64,000 bases of DNA. Origin: Kitasatospora phosalacinea (GTDB taxonomy: Bacteria; Actinomycetota; Actinomycetes; Streptomycetales; Streptomycetaceae). The notes under the pieces are model-generated. The model searched no databases, had not been told where the DNA came from, and saw only the letters and a program-made list of their open reading frames with translations. Position numbers and translations under genes: made by a program. The stretch covers positions 1 through 64,000 of the forward strand of contig NZ_BSSA01000004.1 of assembly GCF_030268885.1 (NCBI RefSeq), given 5' to 3'. Of the stretch, positions 43,890 through 50,608 are shown piece after piece; position 1 is the first letter of the stretch, and every line of letters begins with the position of its first letter.

Positions 43890-43941
43890 CCGGTCGACGG
43901 CCGCGCGGGCCGTCGACCGGTGCGCGCGGGCCGTCGACCGG
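43890..43941 (+). terminator. cluster-end hairpin with duplicated 3' arm
   Basis: CCGGTCGACGGC (43890-43901) pairs perfectly with GCCGTCGACCGG (43909-43920), seven-base loop. The 18-base unit GCGCGGGCCGTCGACCGG (43903-43920) is repeated exactly at 43924-43941, so a second 3' arm is available. It begins nine bases after the NRPS-MFS stop and probably ends the operon transcript. Confidence 0.7.
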
Positions 43942-44016
43942 CGCTCGCCGTGCCGACCGGGCGGGAAGGCCGGAGGATGGCAGGGTCCGGTGTCCCGACG
44001 GGCCAGGAGGGTTCCC

Positions 44017-44256
44017 GTGAAAGAACTCGAGTTCACGCAGAAGCGGACGCTGTCGCGGACCGAGGCCGCCGACCAGCTGGAGGCGCTGGCGGCCGCGCTC
44101 AGGCGCGGCGGTCAGGCCGAGCTGGAGCTCGGCCCCGGTCGGCTGACCGTGCGCATCCCCGACGAGCTGCGCACCGAGATCGAGGTCGAGCTGGACGGCG
44201 ACGAGATCGAGCTGGAGATCGAGATGTCCTGGCGCACCGGGCAGCCGGAGGACTGA
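44017..44256 (+). CDS. amphi-Trp domain protein
   Basis: A 79-residue protein of the amphi-Trp domain family, beginning KELEFTQKRTLSRTEAADQLEALAAAL (split after 20) and containing alternating charged beta strands: VRIPDELRTEIEVELDGDEI and ELEIEMSWR with the conserved Trp. Function unknown; the family is found as a small stand-alone protein in bacteria and archaea. GTG start at 44017 with AGGAGG upstream. It follows the biosynthetic cluster but looks unrelated to it. Confidence 0.82.
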   Translation: MKELEFTQKRTLSRTEAADQLEALAAALRRGGQAELELGPGRLTVRIPDELRTEIEVELDGDEIELEIEMSWRTGQPED

Positions 44257-44278
44257 GCTCGGGCGGGAGCGGCCCCGC

Positions 44279-45268
44279 TCAGCCGCCGATCGCCGACATC
44301 GGCCGCTCCGGCTGGTGGAACTCCGGCTGGTCGATGCCCGCGCCCGCCTTCTTGCCCCACATCGCGGCCCGCCACAGCTCGGCCAGTTCGGCGTCGCTCG
44401 CGCCGCTGCGCAGCGCGCCCCGCAGGTCGGTCTCGCCGGTCGCGAACAGGCAGTTGCGGACCTGCCCGTCGGCGGTGAGCCGGGTGCGGTCGCAGGCGCG
44501 GCAGAACGGCCGGGTCACGGAGGCGATGACGCCGACCGTCGCGGGGCCGCCGTCGACGAGCCAGCGCTCGGCGGGGGCGGCGCCGCGGACGGAGGACGGC
44601 TCGGGGGTCAACTCGTAGCGGGTGCTGAGGAGTTCGAGGATCTCCTCGGCGGTGACCATCTGCGTCCGGTCCCAGCCGTGCTGGGCGTCCAGCGGCATCT
44701 GCTCGATGAAGCGCAGCTGGTAGCGGTGCTCGATCGCCCAGGCCAGCAGGTCGGCGGCCTCGTGGTCGTTGACGCCGCGCATCAGGACGGCGTTGAGCTT
44801 GACCGGCCGCAGCCCGGCGGCCTCGGCGGCGGCGAGGCCGTCCAGCACGTCCTGGTGGCGGCGGCGCCGGGTGAGCCGGGCGAAGGTGTCGGGGTCGAGG
44901 GTGTCGAGCGAGACGTTGACCCGGTCGACCCCGGCGTCGCGCAGCGCGGGGGCGATCCGGGCCAGTCCGATGCCGTTGGTGGTGAGCGAGATCTCCGGCC
45001 GGGGGGCGAGCGCGGCGCAGGCCGCGACGATCGCCACCAGCCCGGGCCGCAGCAGCGGTTCGCCGCCGGTGAAGCGGACCTCGCGCACGCCCAGCGTGCC
45101 GACGGCGAGGCCGACCAGGCGGACGACCTCCTCGTCGGTCAGCAGCTCCGGCTTGCCGAGCCAGCTCAGGCCCTCTTCGGGCATGCAGTAGGTGCAGCGC
45201 AGGTTGCACCGGTCGGTGAGCGAGACCCGCAGGTCGACCGCCTGCCGGCCGTAGGTGTCGAGGAGCAT
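44279..45268 (-). CDS. moaA: GTP 3',8-cyclase (molybdenum cofactor synthesis)
   Basis: Radical-SAM enzyme for the first step of molybdopterin synthesis, 329 residues. The SAM [4Fe-4S] motif is DRCNLRCTYCMP and the second C-terminal cluster uses FCRACDRTRLTADGQVRNCLF-type cysteines (CRAC plus the later C). The chain ends SAIGG; the GG end is functional in MoaA. It converges on the amphi-Trp gene. Immediately upstream of its start (30 bases) lies a strong hairpin plus U-tract. Confidence 0.95.
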   Translation of the reverse strand: MLLDTYGRQAVDLRVSLTDRCNLRCTYCMPEEGLSWLGKPELLTDEEVVRLVGLAVGTLGVREVRFTGGEPLLRPGLVAIVAACAALAPRPEISLTTNGIGLARIAPALRDAGVDRVNVSLDTLDPDTFARLTRRRRHQDVLDGLAAAEAAGLRPVKLNAVLMRGVNDHEAADLLAWAIEHRYQLRFIEQMPLDAQHGWDRTQMVTAEEILELLSTRYELTPEPSSVRGAAPAERWLVDGGPATVGVIASVTRPFCRACDRTRLTADGQVRNCLFATGETDLRGALRSGASDAELAELWRAAMWGKKAGAGIDQPEFHQPERPMSAIGG

Positions 45269-45297
45269 CCCGGCGCCCGCCTTCCTGGAAAAAGCCC

Positions 45298-45331
45298 GCT
45301 GGCCCGGCCACCGTGCGGCGGCCGGGCCAGC
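45298..45331 (-). terminator. intrinsic terminator with U-tract, upstream of moaA
   Basis: On the minus strand GCTGGCCCGGCC pairs perfectly with GGCCGGGCCAGC (arms 45320-45331 and 45298-45309, loop of ten), then GGGCTTTTTCC follows. This is the most classical rho-independent terminator in the window. It ends the acetate-symporter operon but sits only ~30 bases before the moaA start codon, so it may also attenuate moaA if that gene relies on read-through or an upstream promoter. Confidence 0.88.
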
Positions 45332-45404
45332 TTAACGCCGCGCCCGGACACCTCCCGGGAGCGGACCGTTCCGCGGGCGCCCGCGCGGGCGCCGCGCGGC
45401 CGCC

Positions 45405-47012
45405 TCAGTGGGCGCCGAGGCCGGTGAGCGAACGGACCTCCAGTTCGGCGTACTTCGCCGGGTCGGCCTTCTCCTTGGAGAGGTAGGTGCCGATCACGCC
45501 GGCCAGGAAGCCGACCGGGATGGAGATCAGCCCGGGGTTCTCCAGCGGGAACCAGTCGAAGGAGCCGCTGGGGATCAGCGCCTTGGCGTTGCCGGAGACC
45601 ACCGGGGAGATGACCACCAGGCCGACGGAGGTGATCAGGCCCGCGTAGGTGGAGGCGACCGCGCCGGTGGTGTTGAACCGCTTCCAGAACAGCGAGTAGA
45701 GCAGGGTGGGCAGGTTGGCGGAGGCGGCGACCGCGAAGGCCAGGGCGACCAGGGCGGCGGCGTTCAGCTTGTCGGCGAAGATCGACAGCAGGATGGCGAT
45801 CGCGCCGATCGCGACGGCGGCGAACTTGGCGCTGGCGACCTCCTCCTTCTCGGTGGCCCTGCCGCGCCGGATGACGTTGGCGTAGAGGTCGTGGGCGAAG
45901 GAGGACGAGGAGGCCAGGGTGAGTCCGGCGACCACGGCCAGGATGGTGGCGAAGGCGACCGCGGAGATCACCGCGAGCAGCACCGCGCCGCCGGTGGTCC
46001 CGGCGCCGCCGCCGAGGTGCTCGGCGAGCAGCGGGGCGGCGGTGTTGCCGGACTTGTCGGCGGCGAGCGTCTTGCGGCCGACCAGGGCGGCGGCGCCGAA
46101 GCCGAGGGCGAGGGTCATCAGGTAGAAGACGCCGATGATGCCGATCGACCAGAGCACCGACTTCCGGGCGGTGCGCGCGGTGGGGACGGTGTAGAAGCGC
46201 ACCAGGATGTGCGGCAGGGCGGCGGTGCCGAGGACCAGCGCGATGCCGAGGCTGAGGAAGTTGAGCTTGGTGGTGCCGTTGGTGCCGTACTTGAGGCCGG
46301 GCTGCAGGAACTTGTCGCCGCTGCCGCTGGCCTTGGCGGCGGAGCCGAGCAGTTCGGACAGGTTGAAGTGGAACTTGGCGAGCACCAGGACGGTCATCAG
46401 CCCGGCGCCGAGGATCAGCAGCACGGCCTTGATGATCTGCACCCAGGTGGTGCCCTTCATGCCGCCGATGACGACGTACAGCACCATCAGCGCGCCGACC
46501 GCGACGATCACCCAGCGCTTGGCGGCGTCGCCCTGGGCGCCGAGCAGCAGGGCGACCAGGGAGCCCGCGCCGACCATCTGGGCCAGCAGGTAGAAGATCG
46601 ACACCACGATGGTGGAGATGCCCGCGGCGGTGCGGACGGGGCGCTGGCGCATCCGGAAGGCCAGCACGTCGGCCATGGTGTAGCGGCCGGAGTTGCGCAG
46701 CGGTTCGGCGACCAGCAGCAGGGCGACCAGCCAGGCGACCAGGAAGCCGATGGAGTAGAGGAAGCCGTCGTAGCCGGAGAGCGCGATGGCGCCGGTGATG
46801 CCGAGGAAGGACGCGGCGGACATGTAGTCGCCGGAGATCGCCAGGCCGTTCTGGAAGCCGGTGAAGCCGCGGCCGCCCGCGTAGAAGTCGGAGGCGTCCC
46901 GGGTGCTGCGGCCGGCCCAGAGGGTGATGCCGAGGGTGGCGAGGACGAACACCCCGAACAGCGACATGATCAGGGTGCGGTGGTCGCCCGCGGAGGTGGC
47001 CAGCTGGATCAT
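45405..47012 (-). CDS. sodium/solute symporter, ActP-like cation acetate symporter
   Basis: A 535-residue SSS-family permease with about 13 helices. Family marks: GRSTRDASDFYAGGRGFTGF and NGLAISGDYMSAASFLGITG in the first repeat (the latter is the substrate/Na+ region), and ASSSSFAHDLYANVIRRGRA. It probably imports acetate or related short carboxylates. The start overlaps the stop of the DUF485 gene (ATGA), the usual yjcH-actP type pair. A Crp-type site lies upstream of the operon. Confidence 0.9.
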   Translation of the reverse strand: MIQLATSAGDHRTLIMSLFGVFVLATLGITLWAGRSTRDASDFYAGGRGFTGFQNGLAISGDYMSAASFLGITGAIALSGYDGFLYSIGFLVAWLVALLLVAEPLRNSGRYTMADVLAFRMRQRPVRTAAGISTIVVSIFYLLAQMVGAGSLVALLLGAQGDAAKRWVIVAVGALMVLYVVIGGMKGTTWVQIIKAVLLILGAGLMTVLVLAKFHFNLSELLGSAAKASGSGDKFLQPGLKYGTNGTTKLNFLSLGIALVLGTAALPHILVRFYTVPTARTARKSVLWSIGIIGVFYLMTLALGFGAAALVGRKTLAADKSGNTAAPLLAEHLGGGAGTTGGAVLLAVISAVAFATILAVVAGLTLASSSSFAHDLYANVIRRGRATEKEEVASAKFAAVAIGAIAILLSIFADKLNAAALVALAFAVAASANLPTLLYSLFWKRFNTTGAVASTYAGLITSVGLVVISPVVSGNAKALIPSGSFDWFPLENPGLISIPVGFLAGVIGTYLSKEKADPAKYAELEVRSLTGLGAH

Positions 47013-47386
47013 TCGGCGGCCTCCTCGGCCACGGCGGTGTGGTCGACGGGCTGGGCGGGCAGCGTGGCGTCGGCGCGGCCGCGGATGACGGCGGCGCGCG
47101 GGTCCAGTTGCCGGTCGGCGAACCTGGCGTACCAGGCGGCGATGGCGAAGGTGCTGACGAACTGCAGGATGCCGAGCACCAGCGCGAGGTTGATGTTGCC
47201 GACGACCTTGGTGCTCATGAAGCCGGGCGCGTAGCAGCTGAGCAGGACGTACAGCAGGTACCAGAGGACGAATCCGGCCGTGACCGGGAATGCGAAGTTC
47301 CGGAAGGAGCTCCTGAGTTGCCGGAACTCCGGTGACTCCTCGATACGTTGGAACGATTCGGGGGCTGTCTCGGGCGGGGGTGCCAC
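47009..47386 (-). CDS. DUF485 membrane protein (YjcH-like), partner of the acetate symporter
   Basis: A 125-residue inner-membrane protein with two helices (NFAFPVTAGFVLWYLLYVLL and INLALVLGILQFVSTFAIAA) and the family motif SPEFRQLRSSFRNFAFP. GTG start at 47386 was chosen for the AGGAG seven bases upstream; the open frame runs farther but begins in the promoter region. It is the first gene of the operon and always travels with the symporter; its exact job is unknown. Confidence 0.87.
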   Translation of the reverse strand: MAPPPETAPESFQRIEESPEFRQLRSSFRNFAFPVTAGFVLWYLLYVLLSCYAPGFMSTKVVGNINLALVLGILQFVSTFAIAAWYARFADRQLDPRAAVIRGRADATLPAQPVDHTAVAEEAAE

Positions 47387-47431
47387 GCGGGGACTCCTGA
47401 CGTCTTCGGTGCGACGGACGATCAGATGGAC

Positions 47432-47445
47432 GTGAGTGACGTCAC
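47432..47445. promoter_or_regulatory. Crp-type binding site
   Basis: GTGAGTGACGTCAC fits the streptomycete Crp motif GTG-N6-GNCAC exactly. It lies 46 bases upstream of the DUF485-symporter operon start. E. coli actP is also Crp-controlled, which supports the assignment. Confidence 0.55.
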
Positions 47446-47529
47446 ATTGAGTGCGCTGCATGCTAGATCCAGGAACGGACCCCGAGAAGCTTCCCCACGC
47501 GATGTGGCCGAAAACTGACCGGAACACGC

Positions 47530-47562
47530 CACCGGGGCGGCCGCTTCGCGGCCACCCCGGTG
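47530..47562 (-). terminator. alcohol dehydrogenase terminator
   Basis: CACCGGGGCGGCCGC (47530-47544) pairs with GCGGCCACCCCGGTG (47548-47562), 14 of 15 positions, loop TTC. It lies about 37 bases past the stop of the dehydrogenase gene. Confidence 0.75.
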
Positions 47563-47598
47563 TGATTTTCATTCAATTACCGCTGTCCGGTGGGCGGT

Positions 47599-48642
47599 TC
47601 AGAACGCGATCCGCACCTTCAGCGCCGTGCGCTCGTCCATCGCCCGGTAGCCCTCGGGCACCCCGTCCAGGCCCACCGTGCGGTCGAACACCGCGCCCGG
47701 GTCGATCGCGCCGGAGAGCACGTCCGGCAGCAGCTCGGGGATGTACGCCCGGGCCGGGGCGACGCCGCCGCGCAGCTGCACGTTCCGGTTGAACATCTGG
47801 CCGATGTCCACGCCCGCGCTGCCGCCGTGCGGCACGCCGACGTAGCCGACCGCGCCGCCGTCCCGGGCGATCGAGATCGCGGTGCGCATCGACTCCTCGG
47901 TGCCGACCGCCTCCAGCACGGCGTGCGCGCCCTGCCCGCCGGTCAGCTCGCGCACCGCCTCGACCGCCGCCTCGCCGCGCTCGGCCACCACGTCGGTGGC
48001 GCCGAAGGAGCGGGCGATCGCGGTGCGGCCCTCGTGGCGGCCCAGCGCGATGATCCGGCCCGCGCCGAGCCGGTGCGCGGCCAGCACGCCGCACAGCCCG
48101 ACCGCGCCGTCGCCGACCACCGCGACCGTCGCGCCGGGCCGCACGCCCGCCGAGACCGCCGCGTGGTGCCCGGTGGCCATCACGTCGGACAGCGCCAGCA
48201 GCCCGGGCAGCAGCTTCTCGTCCCCGGCCGCCTCCTTGGGCAGCTGCACCAGCGTCCCGTCCGCGAACGGCACCCGGACGGCCTCGCCCTGGCCGCCGTC
48301 CGAGCCCGGGGTGCCCCAGAACCCGCCGTGCGGGCAGGAGGTCTGCAGGCCCTCGCGGCAGTACTCGCACACGCCGTCCGACCAGACGAACGGGGCCACC
48401 ACCAGGTCGCCGACCGCGAAGCCGCGCACCTCGGCGCCGACCTCCTCGACGAAGCCCAGGAACTCGTGCCCGATCCGCTGCCCGGCCTGGCGCTTGGCCA
48501 CGCCCCGGTACGCCCACAGGTCGCTGCCGCAGATGCAGGCGTTCAGCACCCGCACGACCGCGTCGGTGGGCCGCTCGATCCGCGGGTCCGGCACCTCCTC
48601 GATCCGGATGTCCTGGGGGCCGTGGATCACGGTGGCGCGCAT
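47599..48642 (-). CDS. zinc-dependent alcohol dehydrogenase family protein
   Basis: A 347-residue medium-chain dehydrogenase. Catalytic zinc site: NACICGSDLWAYRG and GHEFLGFVEEVG. Structural-zinc loop CEYCREGLQTSC, where three of the usual four Cys are seen. Coenzyme fold VAVVGDGAVGLCGVLAAHRLGA. Substrate unknown; the subgroup includes glutathione-independent formaldehyde and threonine dehydrogenase-like enzymes. Start at 48642 with AAGGA upstream. It is divergent from the exonuclease gene. Confidence 0.88.
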   Translation of the reverse strand: MRATVIHGPQDIRIEEVPDPRIERPTDAVVRVLNACICGSDLWAYRGVAKRQAGQRIGHEFLGFVEEVGAEVRGFAVGDLVVAPFVWSDGVCEYCREGLQTSCPHGGFWGTPGSDGGQGEAVRVPFADGTLVQLPKEAAGDEKLLPGLLALSDVMATGHHAAVSAGVRPGATVAVVGDGAVGLCGVLAAHRLGAGRIIALGRHEGRTAIARSFGATDVVAERGEAAVEAVRELTGGQGAHAVLEAVGTEESMRTAISIARDGGAVGYVGVPHGGSAGVDIGQMFNRNVQLRGGVAPARAYIPELLPDVLSGAIDPGAVFDRTVGLDGVPEGYRAMDERTALKVRIAF

Positions 48643-48795
48643 GAGGGAAGTCCTTCGGTGTACGGGTCCCGCGGGTGTCTGCACCCGGGCTTCCCACTGT
48701 AAGCCGCCGTTCACGCCCGCTATTCCTGGCGGAGCGGGGCGGGGCGGGGCGGAGCAGTCCGGGGCCGCCCGCCGTTCCCCGTACAGTGGTGCGTT

Positions 48796-49782
48796 ATGTA
48801 CGCGCCATTCCCGAACCCGCCGTTCCCGGCACCGCGCACCGGCCCCGGCGGGGGCGACGGGCGCGGCTTCGCGGTGGTCGACGTGGAGACCACCGGTCTC
48901 GGCCGCTCCGACCGGGTGATCTCGGCGGGCGTCTACCAGCTCGACCCCGACGGCGAGATCACCGACCACTGGTACACCCTGGTCAACCCCGAACGGGACC
49001 CGGGACCGGTCTGGATCCACGGCCTGACCAGCGAGACCCTGGCGGGCGCGCCGACCTTCCCGGAGATCGCCGCCGAGTTCGCCGAGCGGCTGCGCGACCG
49101 GGTGCTGGTCGCCCACAACGCGCTGTTCGACTGGAACATGATCTCCCGCGAGTTCTCCCGGGCGGGCCTGCGCGCCCCGGTCGAGCAGCGGCTGTGCACC
49201 ATGGTGCTGGCCCGCGACCTGCGGCTGCCGCTGCCCAACGGCAAGCTCTCCTCGCTGGCCGCGCACTTCGGCGTCCACCAGCGGCAGGCCCACCACGCGC
49301 TGGACGACGCCCGGGTGCTGGCCGAGGTGTTCCGCCCCTCGCTGGAGCTGGCCCGCAGCGGCGGCGTCCCGCTGCCGCTGACCGCCTGCGTGGCCGTCAC
49401 CGACCTCGGCGAGGAGGCCGCCGCGCCCGCGGGCCCGGCCCGCGGCTCCTGGAGCTCCTCCTACCGCCCCAGCCGCAAGCGCCCGGCCTGCCCGTACCCG
49501 AACCCGGGCCGCTGGACGGACGGCTCGCCGCTGGTGCAGGGCATGCGGGTGGCGATCACCGGCGACACCGCCACCGACCGCGAGCTGCTGGAGGACCGGG
49601 CCACCGAGGCCGGGCTGCACATCGCCTCCTCGGTGAGCCGGCTCACCAGCCTGCTGGTCACCAACGAGCCGGGCTCCTGGAGCGGCAAGGCCCGCAAGGC
49701 CCGCGAGTACGGCACCCCGGTGGTCGGCGAGGACGCGTTCCTGCAGCTGCTGCGCGAGGTCGCGCCGCACCCCGGTGCCTGA
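48796..49782 (+). CDS. DEDDh 3'-5' exonuclease with C-terminal BRCT domain
   Basis: A 328-residue DnaQ-like protein. Exonuclease residues: VVDVETTGL (Asp, Glu), HNALFDWNM (Asp), and HHALDDAR (His, Asp). The BRCT-like tail (residues ~245-325) contains GMRVAITGDTATDRELLED and TSLLVTNEPGSWSGKARKAREYG. This fused form resembles the exonuclease proteins with BRCT found in actinobacteria, perhaps involved in proofreading or repair. A TACAGT box ends eight bases before the ATG, so the transcript is probably leaderless. Confidence 0.9.
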   Translation: MYAPFPNPPFPAPRTGPGGGDGRGFAVVDVETTGLGRSDRVISAGVYQLDPDGEITDHWYTLVNPERDPGPVWIHGLTSETLAGAPTFPEIAAEFAERLRDRVLVAHNALFDWNMISREFSRAGLRAPVEQRLCTMVLARDLRLPLPNGKLSSLAAHFGVHQRQAHHALDDARVLAEVFRPSLELARSGGVPLPLTACVAVTDLGEEAAAPAGPARGSWSSSYRPSRKRPACPYPNPGRWTDGSPLVQGMRVAITGDTATDRELLEDRATEAGLHIASSVSRLTSLLVTNEPGSWSGKARKAREYGTPVVGEDAFLQLLREVAPHPGA

Positions 49783-49804
49783 CGCGGCGGTAAGGAGGGT
49801 TAGC

Positions 49805-50608
49805 GTGCCGGGTGTGTACCGATTCCTGCTGTCCGTGCGCTGGGCGGTCATCGTCCTGGTGGCCGCGGTGCTGGTCCCCACCATGATCAAGCTGGGCTTC
49901 TGGCAGTACCACCGGCACGAGGCCCGGGTCGCCCGCAACGACCTGGTGGCGCGGAACCTGGGCAGCACCCCGGTCGCCTTCGACTCGCTCTCCTCCCCCG
50001 GCTGGTCCGTCCCGACCGGCGAGGTGTGGCGCACCGTGACCGCCACCGGACGCTACGACACCGCGCACGAGGTGGTGATCCGCGGCCGCACCGAGCCCGG
50101 CGGCTCCACCATCGGCTACTTCGTGGTCACCCCGCTGGTGCTCGCCGACGGCCGGGGCTCGGTGCTGGTCAACCGCGGTTGGGTGGAGTCCGCCGCGGAC
50201 GCCGCCAGCATCCCGGACGTCCCCGCCCCGCCGTCCGGCGAGGTCACCGTGACCGGGCGGCTGCGCGCCGACGAGACGTACGCCTCGCTGGGCGTGAAGA
50301 ACCGCGGCGGGCTGCCGGAGCGGATGTTCAAGGTGATCAACACCTCCGAGCAGGCCGCGTACGCGGGCACCACCGTGCTCGGCGGCTACCTGGAGCTGGC
50401 CTCCTCGCAGCCCGCCGCGGGCCCCTCCCCCGAGCTGCTCGCCGAGCCCGGACACTCCGACATCGGCCCGCACATGGCGTACGCCGTCCAGTGGTGGCTG
50501 TTCACCGGGCTGATCCCGGTCGGCCTGGTGGTGCTGGCCCGCCGCGAGGCCAGGCAGAACGCGGCGGCCCCGGCGGGGTCCGCTCAGCTGGTGGGCGCTA
50601 CCAGCTGA
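49805..50608 (+). CDS. SURF1-family cytochrome oxidase biogenesis protein
   Basis: A 267-residue membrane protein with the SURF1 plan: one N-terminal helix (SVRWAVIVLVAAVLVPTMI), an extracytoplasmic domain, and one C-terminal helix (QWWLFTGLIPVGLVVLARR). Motifs are LGFWQYHRHEAR and VLVNRGWV. It helps assemble haem-copper oxidase. GTG start at 49805 with AAGGAGG eight bases upstream. Its stop overlaps the convergent phosphatase gene by 11 bases. Confidence 0.92.
   Translation: MPGVYRFLLSVRWAVIVLVAAVLVPTMIKLGFWQYHRHEARVARNDLVARNLGSTPVAFDSLSSPGWSVPTGEVWRTVTATGRYDTAHEVVIRGRTEPGGSTIGYFVVTPLVLADGRGSVLVNRGWVESAADAASIPDVPAPPSGEVTVTGRLRADETYASLGVKNRGGLPERMFKVINTSEQAAYAGTTVLGGYLELASSQPAAGPSPELLAEPGHSDIGPHMAYAVQWWLFTGLIPVGLVVLARREARQNAAAPAGSAQLVGATS

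Noticed and set aside
38193..44036. A 1947-codon open frame on the minus strand opposite the NRPS-MFS gene, and similar giant frames (for example 2650-7230 on plus, 29780-33013 and 31108-35694 on minus).
   Set aside because: They are antisense or shifted shadows of real genes in very high-GC DNA; their products are low-complexity and show no domains.
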